Origin: Acanthamoeba castellanii str. Neff
Taxonomy: Eukaryota > Discosea > Longamoebia > Acanthamoebidae
Assembly: GCF_000313135.1 (NCBI RefSeq)
Contig: NW_004457435.1
Coordinates: 1-13,074 of the forward strand
Direction of reading: 5' to 3'
DNA length: 13,074 bases
In this document: piece after piece, positions 1 to 8,163 of the stretch
How the letters are laid out: each line of letters starts with the position of its first letter
Numbering within the stretch: the stretch's first letter is position 1
Notes under the pieces: model-generated
Told to the model about the DNA's origin: nothing
Database searches by the model: none
The model's input: only the letters and a program-made list of their open reading frames with translations
Program-made: the position numbers and the translations under genes

Positions 1-879
1 GCATCAGGTCCGTCTCTCTCCTGCCTTTCCCTTCGTTTCGAATGCCGCAAGCTCGAGTTCGTTTGCTCTTGTCCCAGTCACACTCTGTCTCGCTGTGTTA
101 ATGTTGGTGGCTTGCTGCTTCGGAAACACGCGTGCAGGCAACAGCTGGACAGCATTCAGATGCTCCAACTGATGAAGATGTACTTCGTCGCCCCGCCCTC
201 CGTTGAGGTACATGCTTGGCCCACGCACACAGCACTCAACTGTAATGTGGCACTGCTCATGCGTGGTGGACATGTTCGCATCATACAGATCCAAGGCCTC
301 ATGAACGCCCTCTATGAAAACGAAAAGAAGAAGAAAGACGTCGGCCACTCGCGACTGGTCTCGTTCATCCGACCGGCGCACCAGATCCCCTATCCTCCGC
401 AAGAAGGGGCCGAACGACCCTTCACGTCCTATCTCGAGCCTCACCCCACACTGCCGCTGTCCTACTTCCTGGACGCCACCTTCAACCCAATCATCGAGGC
501 TCAGGTAAAGTGGAAGAGAGTGCTGCCCATGTGCACGGCTCAGCTTGCTGACTGCACGCACCTAACACCTTGGACCTGGTCTTCACAGGTGGCGAGTGAG
601 AAGCTGGGAGTCAGCAGCTACGCGCTGTCCCTCACGGGTCGACTCCCGTCGCCGCAGCACGGGGTGGCTTTTATAAAAGTTGAGCCTTTTAAATTACCAA
701 AAAACAGATTTTGTGGGCCAACCACAGCGCGAGCCCACTCCCACCAAAAAGCCGAGAGAAACGACCGAGTAAGGACCGTCATTGAGGAACACCTTCTCGG
801 GCAGCCACGGCTTCGGGCAACCGGATGTCGGGCTATCTTCTCACTGAACTGCACCCCCTACCGCCTCTTCTGTATCTGA
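1..879 (+). CDS. 3' part of an unrecognised protein-coding gene (5'-truncated by the window)
   Basis: I do not recognise the family. Readable exons are 1-7 (ending ATCAG before a GTCCGT donor), 138-207, 289-504 and 589 onward. The introns are 8-137, 208-288 and 505-588. The last two introns are 81 and 84 nt, both multiples of three without an in-frame stop, so retention would keep the frame open. The exons encode a run with QQLDSIQMLQLMKMYF, then IQGLMNALYENEKKKKD, then SYFLDATFNPIIEAQ and VASEKLGVSSYALSLTGRLP. The 3' end is unclear. The open frame runs to a TGA at 877-879, but GC-rich third positions are lost after about 663, where the DNA turns AT-rich. An alternative is a short intron at 664-707 leading to a TGA at 783-785. 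A lost or gained base in the GGGG at 661-664 would also end the frame early. No targeting signal or catalytic motif is evident. Confidence 0.55.
   Translation, partial: ASGPSLSCLSLRFECRKLEFVCSCPSHTLSRCVNVGGLLLRKHACRQQLDSIQMLQLMKMYFVAPPSVEVHAWPTHTALNCNVALLMRGGHVRIIQIQGLMNALYENEKKKKDVGHSRLVSFIRPAHQIPYPPQEGAERPFTSYLEPHPTLPLSYFLDATFNPIIEAQVKWKRVLPMCTAQLADCTHLTPWTWSSQVASEKLGVSSYALSLTGRLPSPQHGVAFIKVEPFKLPKNRFCGPTTARAHSHQKAERNDRVRTVIEEHLLGQPRLRATGCRAIFSLNCTPYRLFCI
672..678 (+). promoter_or_regulatory. TATAAAA element, possible TATA box for the gene starting at 911
   Basis: A perfect TATAAAA lies in an AT-rich island (about 668-715) inside otherwise GC-rich DNA, near the probable 3' end of the upstream gene. 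It is about 233 nt before the ATG at 911. If used, it would imply a long 5' leader, so assignment to that gene is tentative. It could equally be chance in a 3' untranslated region. Confidence 0.25.
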
Positions 880-910
880 ACCACAACAACACCCAAGCAC
901 ACCGCTTGGC

Positions 911-1697
911 ATGCCTTCCACGCCGCTCGTCGTCCTCTCCTGCCTCGTGGCCCTCGTCCTCTTCGGTCAGGTATGCCGCCTTCTCTTTTTTCTCACTCAT
1001 TCCTTTCGCTTTCGTTCTTTGACACGCACCACCACCACAACAGGCGCGAGCTCTTGACGCTGCGCTGGCGCCCGCCGCCGGAGAGCCGGTGGTGCACAAC
1101 TACAGCCTTCCGGCCCGACACTGCCCCGGCGCCGACGTCATTATCACCGGAAACGACCTCACCACCTCCTCCACCTGCACCTACCAGTGCACCTTCATCT
1201 TCAACTCCTCGTCCTCCACTCCTTCTTCCTCCTCGCCGCCTTCTTCAGCTTCGTCGTCGTCGACCTACTCGTCGTCATCGCTCGCCATCGCAGACAGTGC
1301 GACCGAAGTCGAGTGCCCGCTCCCGGAAGAACCCGGCCACGTCATCACCATCGAAGTGTGGCAGATCGTCGACAACGGCACCACCACCATCGCCTCGAGC
1401 TCGTTATCGACCTCGACGACCCCCGCTGCCCTGCCAGAGGCCGAGGTGAAGCGGCTGCTGGGCCACTTCGCCACGTCGTTCACGATCTCGGCGGCGACGT
1501 CGGCCGTGTGCGAGTCGAGCGGCGGCAGCGGGTGGGGCGGCCTGCCGCGGTGGGCCTGGTTCGTGGGCGGCGGCGGCGCGGTCGCCCTCGCCGCTGCGCT
1601 GCTGGCCATCGGCATCTTCAGCTTCAACCGCGCGCAGCACCGACGCCGCATGCGCCTCCGCCGCGAATTCGAAGACCAGCACGTGGCCCTCATCTAA
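911..1697 (+). CDS. Orphan secreted/type I membrane protein, Ser-rich ectodomain
   Basis: There are two exons, 911-970 and 1044-1697, with a GTATGC..CAACAG intron at 971-1043; the product is 237 aa. Residues 1-20 (MPSTPLVVLSCLVALVLFGQ) are a hydrophobic signal peptide occupying exon 1. The lumenal part holds cysteines in a CPG..CTYQC arrangement (Cys47, 65, 69). It has N-glycosylation sequons (N39-Y-S, N74-S-S, and NGT in the DNGTTT segment) and a Ser/Thr/Pro-rich run from about residue 75 to 105. A Gly/Ala-rich transmembrane helix spans about 192-214 (starts WFVGGGGAV), followed by an Arg-rich stop-transfer and a short tail ending QHVALI. Third positions are strongly G/C, supporting real coding. 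No enzymatic domain is recognised, and a surface adhesin-like or receptor-like role is only a guess. The downstream gene converges on it with 101 nt between stops. Confidence 0.75.
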
Positions 1698-1798
1698 ACG
1701 CAACGCTACACGACACGACACAACACCACACCACAACAGCTTCCTATGTACCATCGCCTTCGTCAACAATGTCTTGCATTGATTGTAGGATCCAACAA
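1698..1798. other. Convergent intergenic spacer (shared 3' region)
   Basis: This 101-nt spacer separates the stop codon of the membrane-protein gene (+) from that of the glycosyltransferase gene (-). It is rich in ACACGAC/CACAAC simple sequence. No classic AATAAA is visible on either strand. Both 3' untranslated regions and polyadenylation sites must fit here or overlap the neighbouring gene. Confidence 0.6.
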
Positions 1799-4700
1799 TC
1801 ACTCGTTGCCAGCGTCGGAGGCGGAGGCAGTGGTGGCGGTGGCGGTGACGGTGGGTCTGGCGGCGTAGGGGTTGCACTGGTGGCACACGAGCTTCGACTC
1901 AGTCCGCGGATGGTTGAGCAGACCGCGCTGCTTGCTCAGGCACCGGGTGCAGAAGATGGCCCCGCACAGGCGGCAGTGGTGTCGCCGCACCCAGAGCGTA
2001 AACTCAGTATCACACGCAGCGCAGGCCGTGACCTTGGGCATTGGTCCACGCCACGTCAGCAAATGTGCGTGTCGCGCGTCGTGGCTGTTTGATGGGTCGT
2101 GTGTTGTTTAAGGGTAGTGTGTCGTGATGCGCTTACCAGGTCATCGGGCAGCCAGACAAAGCGGCCCTCTTGTCCCCAGGGCTTGTGGGCGGCGTAGTTG
2201 TGCGGGTGGATGGCCGAGTCGACGTACCGCTCGAGCCAGGCCACTGCGTTGGCCACACCGTCCACCTCCTCTCTCAGGGTGTCGGCCAGCTCTCGCGCTC
2301 GCTTGAGCACCACTGCACTCACCTCCACTGTCAGCCCACTGCACACACAACACACGCACGCACGCACACACACGGCTGTACGCGCACCTTCGTCGGAAAC
2401 GGACATGATCTGGGATTGGAGGTTGGTGCGTGAGAGCTCCTTCAAGGGGATCACCTGGGGCGGGCCGACGCCCAACGTCGCAGCCTGAGCGTCGGGCAAG
2501 CCATTGATGAATCCACATGTGTCAGCAAGCTGGCTTGGGGGGAGATCATAAAGGAGCAAAGCTAGGGAAAGCCAAGTACGCGGCTGGCCCAGAAAGGCTG
2601 ATCCATGAAGAGCGGGTAGATGACGCTCGGCACGCCGGCCCGCAAGGCAGCAGCAGTCACGTAGCGCTGCCGTGGTGGACAACCTACAATGTAAAGCCGA
2701 ATGCGTGCGGTTGCTCGTGATTACGGCGCGGTGTGGGTGTGGGGTGGTGCGTGTGCGTGGCCGAGCAAGAGGCGAGGTGTGGCGGTAGGACGTACGACGG
2801 AGCAGCGCGGGAAGAGCCATTCATGGGGCATGTCGGGCGGGAGAAGCATCACGTGCTCGTGTTTCGAGAGGGCCTCGGCGACACTCGCCTGGTCCTCCGG
2901 CCAGTACATCTGCACCACGCCGCGCCGTCTGAGCCTGGCCAGCACCACGCAAAAGTCCAGCGCCAGCTTCTGTGCACGACACCAAAACACCGAGGCGATG
3001 GTCAGTGCTGAGCTGACCAACGTTCAGTGACGTACGGCAGACCAACGCGACGTACGGCAGCGTTCTTGAGCGGCACCAGACCGAAGCCCATGTAGATGGG
3101 CGGCGCTCCGTCATTCAAAAATGTTTCGAGCTCCTGCCAGCCGCGCGCCACATGACACGAAGCAATCCACATCAGTAACATACGCGGAGAGACAGTGGAA
3201 AAGAGTGGGGGGGCGGACCTGCGACGGCTCGTATGCGACGGCCCCGGGCACGTTGCAGTAGCCGGTAATCTCGAGTAGATCGGTCGGCCAGTCCGAGGGA
3301 CGCGGCACCACGGCCTCGCTGAAGAGGCACAGCAGGGGCGCGGCGTCGACGTAGTAATGGGGCTGCGGGGGCAGGTCGAGCTCGGCCCGGAAGGCGTTGA
3401 TCGGTTCCTGGAGGAACGCCCACAGGCCCTTGAACGAGGCCCAGTGGACCAGCGAGTTGAAGAGGCCGAGCGGGAGCGGCTTGGCAAGGCTGACCACGGG
3501 TAACCACCGGTAGGTGGGGTAGAAGGGCACGGTGCAGCCGGCCACAACGGGCACCCGCAGCTTCTGGCCCACGGCCAGCGACTCGGAGAGGCTGGCGATG
3601 CCGGCCAGGATGAGACCCGGCTCGAACTGCGCGGCGGCCTCCCATGTCAGCTTGAAGTTGGGCACCGCAAACTTCTTCGATTCGTCGAACAACACCCGCG
3701 CCTGGCCCAGCAGACCTGTTGATGATGAGGAGGAGTGTGAGGAAGAGAAAGGGAAAGGGAAAGGGAAAGAGAGGTTCCGTACCTCCGTCGTAGAAGGATT
3801 TCATGAATTGAGGGGAGCTGGCGATTGACGCGGGATCGCCCTTGAGCGGGTAGAGGCGGATGTGTTGGCTTCGCTCCTGCGTGTGGGCAAGACAGTGAGT
3901 AAAGAGGGAGGCAGCCTCATAAGAGCCCCGGGTGTCCACCAGTGCCGCACCTGAACCAGCGAAGAGAAGACCTCGTGGGTGGCCATCGCCACGTCCCATC
4001 CCGCAGCGATCATGCCAACCGCTGAAAGAGAACCAACGTAAGGCATTCATCCCGCACAGCACACGACACACGACACGCACTCATGAGGGACTGCCCTCCA
4101 TTGAACGGTACCTAGGGCGATATGGGGTTGGATGTCGTCACGCGTGCCCTGCACGACGATGAGAAGCCTCTTCCGGCCACTGTTGTCGCTCCCGCGCAGG
4201 GGCTTGATCTCGGCCACTTCCGCCTCGCGTTGGTTATCATCGACCATCTTCTCCTTGTCTTTGCTGTTTCTGTCTGCAGCGGGCGCCGGGCTGCTTTCCT
4301 CGCCCAGCGGATGCTCGTCCACGACCTCGGAGGAAGAGGCCGAGGCGGCAGCGGCAGCGGCAGCAGCTGCGCCGGCAAAGCCTGCGCCGTTGTTGTCCTG
4401 GGCCAGTCCGGACGCCCGGGCAGACACTGCGCGCACGGCCCTGCCGCCGAAGAAGAAGTTGAGCGCCTCAATGGTCATGCTCCTGTCCCGCGACTTGACC
4501 TGGTCGACGAGCCGATGACAGTCAGCACGTCCATCAGTGAGTGCGTGGGTGAAACTGAGACTGAGAAGGGATGAGCGAGTCGTACTACTTGAGGGTTAAG
4601 AAGGCCCTTCTGTTGGAGCTCTTCGGCCTTGGGGCGCTTGGCGATGAGCCCCTCGAGCCGACGGTTGCCGAAGAGCGGGTTGACGTTGGCCGGGGCTTCC

Positions 4701-5101
4701 ATCGCCGCGGGCGTTTGCCCGTCAGCGCCGTTGGCTTCAGCTGAGAACACGGCGGTAGGCGCTTCTTCGTGGTGCTGGCTCTCCACAACCTCCGGCTCCG
4801 AGCTGCTCTCACCCTTCACCTCGCCGTGACTTGCAGTATCCTGCTCTTCCTTTGCTTCTTCGACTTTCTCCTCCTCCTTTGCTTCTTCTACTACTACTTC
4901 TTCCTTGTTCTCGGCCTCTGGTTCCACTTCGTGCTGCTCATCTGCTTCTTCTCCGACCTCTTCCTCGCCCTGCCCTCCAGTTGGCTCCTCTGACTCTGCC
5001 TCTGCCTCCACCTCCATTCCCTCCACGTTCTCTACTTCTTCACTCATATCTTCCCGCGGCGTGCCGCCAGCTGGCCCCTCCTGCTGTTCGTGACTGCTCA
5101 T
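1799..5101 (-). CDS. UDP-glucose:sterol glucosyltransferase-like protein with N-terminal RPEL motif and C-terminal FYVE finger
   Basis: Eleven exons (5' to 3' on -): 5101-4589, 4499-4112, 4021-3951, 3876-3783, 3715-3219, 3133-3056, 2969-2796, 2683-2580, 2484-2388, 2327-2137, 2032-1799; about 813 aa. Residues about 20-130 are Glu-rich and acidic. Residues 149-168 match an RPEL motif, and a poly-Ala run follows. The GT1/GT28 fold begins near 285 (LLIVVQGTRDDIQPHIAL) and shows GFGLVPLK, WLFPRC, VVHHG and PLFMDQPFWASR, as in sterol 3-beta-glucosyltransferases (UGT80/Atg26). FYVE follows at 731-789: WLPD, RRHHCR and eight Cys (740, 743, 756, 759, 764, 767, 786, 789). Family knowledge: these enzymes glucosylate sterols on membranes, and FYVE binds PI3P on endosomes. 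Exon 8 is one base short, breaking the frame just after VVHHGSAT; all other junctions keep phase. No PH or GRAM domain is visible. The ATG at 5101 is the first in frame; an in-frame TGA lies upstream in the leader. Confidence 0.88.
3722..3774 (+). repeat. Polypurine tract with GGGAAA repeats (polypyrimidine tract of a - strand intron)
   Basis: The + strand reads as nearly pure A/G with three tandem GGGAAA units at 3751-3768. In the sense (-) direction it is a long CT-rich tract inside the intron at 3716-3782, leading to the CAACAG acceptor. It most likely acts as an extended polypyrimidine tract. Confidence 0.6.
4598..4657 (-). other. RPEL motif (predicted G-actin-binding element), residues 149-168 of the glycosyltransferase
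   Basis: The translated segment LEGLIAKRPKAEELQQKGLL fits the RPEL pattern, R-P-x3-E-L followed by four residues and a hydrophobic pair. Hydrophobic positions precede RP, as in the actin-binding repeats of MRTF and Phactr proteins. Only one copy is clear, whereas most known RPEL proteins carry three or four. It sits at the end of exon 1, directly before the first coding-region intron. The actin-binding function is inferred from motif similarity. Confidence 0.6.
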
Positions 5102-5106
5102 CTCGC

Positions 5107-5189
5107 CTGTTAGAAAAAAGATTTGTTAAAGATTTTTCTTCAATCTCACTGATTCTTGAATTGGATGAGGCGAGGAGGGACCCACGTAC
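5107..5189 (-). other. 5' UTR intron of the glycosyltransferase gene
   Basis: Reading the minus strand, a strong donor (CATCTG|GTACGTGG) at 5189 and a strong acceptor (TTTTTTCTAACAG) ending at 5107 bracket an 83-nt AT-rich stretch. The acceptor lies only 5 nt before the ATG at 5101. Joining the upstream leader puts an in-frame TGA before the ATG and no earlier in-frame ATG between them, so the intron appears untranslated. Confidence 0.6.
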
Positions 5190-5609
5190 CAGATGTTTGA
5201 AAGGCTGGTGACTGGCTGCGTCCTCACTGAGCTGACACTGAGCTTTGCGGGGAGGTGCGCAGCAGGGCTACCCAGAGAGAGCTGTCGAGGCAGTGATGAA
5301 AGGCGGCGTGCTTGAGCTTCCCAAGGTTCGAACCGTCGCTCAATGGCTCAACTCCATAAAAGGGGAACCAGGACCAAAAAGGCGGCCAAGCAAGCAACAA
5401 GGACACCGTGAGAAGAGGAAGGCCACTTACACCTTTGATCGACGTGTTGTATGTTCTGAATGAGGAACGCAGCCGATGGGCTGGCCGGTTCACCCTTACA
5501 CAAGATGACCAGCTGGTCTGATAGAGAGAGATGAGAACTGCCAAAACAAACGAAACTCTACATGAAGCTGAAAGACGGGAGAGAGAGGAGGGACTACTGC
5601 AGAGCCAGC
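5190..5609 (-). promoter_or_regulatory. Intergenic region: probable promoter and 5' leader of the glycosyltransferase gene
   Basis: This stretch separates the stop of the RPA-interacting protein gene (5610) from the leader intron of the glycosyltransferase gene; both are on -. I see no convincing coding exon on either strand, because frames here lack the G/C third-position bias of neighbours. A second possible leader intron donor (CAAAG|GTGTAAG) reads on - near 5434. No clear TATA box on - was identified. Confidence 0.4.
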
Positions 5610-6793
5610 CTAGAGCACGACGTCGAGGGTGTTGCAGGCCTCGCAGGCCATGCAAAGCATCACCGTGCCGGAGAGGGGCTCCTGGCGCAGAGCAAACCCG
5701 GGGCCGGCACCGCAGCGTTGGCTGGTCAGGTGGAGAGAAACAGTGTAAGCGTATAGGCGAAAGAGAGCGAGAGATGGCAGAAATCAGTGGAATGGAGCTA
5801 CTCGTACGAGTGCTGCGTGATCGTTTCGCCCAAGCGGTGGCGGACGTAGGAGAGGTTGACCTCGTCTTGCTGGATGACACAAAAGAGAAGCCATGAGCAA
5901 AAATGTCTGACCCAACAAAGGTGGAACTGAACTGCTAACCTTGGTGTCTAATCGCAGGCCGCAAGGCTGATGCGAGCAGAAGATGATGCGGTGGCTTTGC
6001 TTGAGCTGACCTCGCCGACAGATGGGACACCAGACCGCCTCCTCGCCCTCCTCCTCTGGCACATATCGGTCGATGGCATCTACAGGCGTACGGCAACACA
6101 CAAGCGTTGAGCTGGAGGATGAACTGGTGTCCGATCGAACGCAAAGGAGGTCGTTACCTTGGATTTGCTCCTCCTCGAATCGCCTTACTTCCTCAAAGTA
6201 CTGATCCACCAGTGATTGCTCTGCAGCAGGAGCAGAGTGTTAATGTTTTAATTATTAAATAAATATAATAAAGTGGATGAGAGGGTACCTTCTCGTCGAA
6301 TATCCTCCAGGAAGGCCTGCTCGAGGGCGATGATGGTCTCGGCATACTCGGCCTCTTCCAATTCCTCCTGCCTGAGCCCCTGATAGTCAGGATCGACGAC
6401 GTGCATGGCGGAATTGGGCGCCACTCCGGCTCCATTCTCCATCGTGCTCCATTCGTAGTTGACCAGCTTGCCGATTTCGCTTCGGAATGAGGCGGGGGTA
6501 AGCCCTCCGGCTCGCATGCTCGATACAAGCGAGTGGCGATTTGCCTTCACCTTTCGCAGACAGGCCTCCATCACCTTCTGCCTTTTGGCGCTCTTGGCGA
6601 CCGTCATCGTCATCTTCTTCGGCGTTTCATGTCGGGCAGGCGATTGCATCACCATCGGCGATGCCGCCCCTGCCGTAAATCCTGCGCTCGATGGCTTCAT
6701 CGGCGAAGAGAACACCATGCTGCCAGAGGTTGGCACTCCGAAAGGAGATGGCTGCGACGTAGTTGGCTGACCGAAGGGCGAGAACATCTCCAT
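5610..6793 (-). CDS. RPAIN: RPA-interacting protein (RIP-alpha family), nuclear import factor for replication protein A
   Basis: Five exons on -: 6793-6289, 6220-6158, 6079-5940, 5869-5808, 5721-5610, with all phases consistent; 293 aa. The family carries the RPA heterotrimer into the nucleus. Three family regions can be seen. An N-terminal basic helix (KSAKRQKVMEACLRKVKANR) is followed by the conserved NYEW segment. A central acidic part contains LVDQYFEEVRRFEEEQ. The C-terminal zinc-finger region has WCPICRRGQL, a Cys/His cluster near FCSHQPCG, DEVNLSYVRHRL, HSQRCG and the final LCMACEACNTLDVVL, matching the end of animal RPAIN (CLACDTWAVIL-like). The extra roughly 70 N-terminal residues are low-complexity with two SPFG units and several SP/TP sites, unlike the short animal N-terminus. 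The gene is divergent from the hydrolase gene, with 187 nt between start codons. Confidence 0.85.
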
Positions 6794-6980
6794 TTAATCT
6801 GTCGGCCTAATAATGTGGATCTTGTTGATTGTCTCTGCCTTGTTGTTTCGATCTTGAGTTGATGCGTTTTGTTTTGCGCGCCTTTTTGCCAAACAATATT
6901 CCACGAATTCACAACATTGCTGACATACCAGAAAGAAAATTCGTAAAACACAATTGCATTTTTATCACTCTCGCTTGGAG
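6794..6980. promoter_or_regulatory. Divergent promoter region between RPA-interacting protein and hydrolase genes
   Basis: The two ATGs point away from each other with 187 nt between them, so both promoters must lie here or overlap the genes. The stretch is clearly more AT-rich than its surroundings, with runs such as AACAATATTCC and AAAATTCGTAAAACAC. No canonical TATAAA is present on either strand. Confidence 0.6.
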
Positions 6981-8056
6981 ATGGAACAGGAGGAAGAAGT
7001 GGCCCGGTCACCGCTGAAGGTGCTCTACATGCACGGGGGCGGGGCGGACCCGGTCAAGTCGTACAAGGCGCAGTACCTCACGAAGCGTTTCGACTGCTCG
7101 TGTCCGCACATGGTCAACACCTCCTTCTACGACCGCTGCCGCCTCCTTCAGTGCACCACCCTCCGTACTATTCCTTTCCTTCGCGCCACACATGCCCTCT
7201 TCATGCCCTCTTCTTCTTTTCTTCTTCTTTCTCCTCCTAACCGTTAGACGGTCTACTGGGCGCAGGCGACTTCCAGCCCGACGTGTGCGTGGGCACCTCG
7301 CTGGGCGGAGCGCTGCTGCTCGAGCTGCTACGATTGGGGCTGTGGCGCGGTCCGGCCGTGCTGGTGCCCAAACGCCACCAAATGCATTTGCGCTGACCCA
7401 AGTCACACTGCACTGACAATCGTGATGGTCGACTGGGTGCAGATGTGCCCTGCTGTGATGCTCAGCGTTGACGATATCTCGCTTCCCTCTGGCGTTCCCA
7501 TCATCGTTGCCCACGGCACGCAGGGTGCGCGCATTGATCTTCATTGTGCATGAAGGAGTGTGCTGCTGCTGGCTGATGAGCTAAGTGCTGCGAACCTGGC
7601 TTCACGCGTGCAGACTCGGTGGTCAGTGTCGATGTGAGCAGGCAGATCGCAGAGACCAACAAGAACGCAAATGTGGAACTGATCGAGGTCGACGGCGACG
7701 GCCACAACATGGAAAGCGTGACCCAAACGGTACTGTAGCTCTTGTTCTCTGACCTCTCGCCCGCAGTTCCGGCTTCTTCTACGCATCGCTCATGGATTAT
7801 CACCACCGGCAGGACATGCTCAAGGAATGGGTGGAGGAAGTGTATCGACGACGAACACAGATCAGTGGCTACGACCACGAACAGGTGTGATCTCTCCACC
7901 ACTCGAAACCACCTTGTTGTTGTTGTTCTTGTTGCTTACCAACAAGGAGGGGACGTGGTGTGTGCTCAGCGTGTGAACCTTGCGGGCATCAAGGAGATGC
8001 TGAAGGCCCAGGAAGCCGAGAGCGACAAGAAGAAGAAGAAGTGCGCTGTACAGTAA
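6981..8056 (+). CDS. Small alpha/beta hydrolase (serine esterase-like) with polybasic CaaX-like C-terminus
   Basis: Six exons: 6981-7164, 7266-7363, 7443-7524, 7614-7729, 7767-7884, 7970-8056; about 228 aa. The fold starts with LKVLYMHGGGADPVKSYKA (oxyanion HG loop). The nucleophile is Ser73 in VGTSLGG, the acid is Asp122 in HGTQDSVV, and the catalytic His152 is in DGDGHNM, so the triad is complete. The C-terminus runs EESD-like charged residues into DKKKKKCAVQ-stop. CAVQ has the Cys-aliphatic-aliphatic-Gln form usually farnesylated, and the Lys run would aid binding to acidic membranes. Substrate unknown. Exon 4 ends in phase 0 at its GT donor, but exon 5 needs phase 2, and the intron between them (7730-7766) is only 37 nt. 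Either one base is wrong here or the product ends early at TAG 7736-7738. Exon 2 might begin at 7248 instead, since both acceptors keep phase. Confidence 0.75.
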
Positions 8057-8163
8057 CGATGACGCGTCCGATTGGCGTTGCTCGTGCGACGGTCCCAAAA
8101 GATATGGAAAATCCAATACGCCCGCAACTCCACCAAGAAGACTTGTTTCTTGTTTTGAAGAAG
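8057..8163 (+). promoter_or_regulatory. Very short head-to-tail intergenic spacer / 5' leader of the decarboxylase gene
   Basis: This 107-nt stretch separates the hydrolase stop from the chosen decarboxylase start. The decarboxylase frame is open through it with ATGs at 8059 and 8104, but third-position G/C is only about half here against essentially all after 8164. I therefore read it as leader. The decarboxylase promoter probably overlaps the 3' end of the hydrolase gene. Confidence 0.5.

Noticed and set aside
1265..1886. Long antisense open frames over the membrane-protein gene
   Set aside because: They arise from the GC-rich, Ser-rich sense codons (TCC/TCG repeats); the products are Arg/Ser/Ala low-complexity, and the sense frame has signal peptide, transmembrane helix and codon bias.
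1799..5101. Calling the glycosyltransferase a pseudogene
   Set aside because: Only one single-base break is seen; ten other junctions, all FYVE cysteines and codon bias are intact, so a sequence error or recent allele is more likely.
5325..5334. GGTTCGAACC, resembling a tRNA T-loop
   Set aside because: Flanks do not form a T stem, anticodon arm or acceptor stem on either strand; it is a chance palindrome in spacer DNA.
5224..5880. A 218-codon open frame on - between the RPA-interacting protein and glycosyltransferase genes
   Set aside because: It overlaps the last two exons of the RPA-interacting protein gene in another frame, has no start context and lacks the local third-position bias.
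8059..8163. Earlier in-frame ATGs (8059, 8104) as the decarboxylase start
   Set aside because: Third-position G/C in 8104-8163 is about half, against essentially complete after 8164, and 8164 has A at -3 and G at +4. Not excluded, only less likely.
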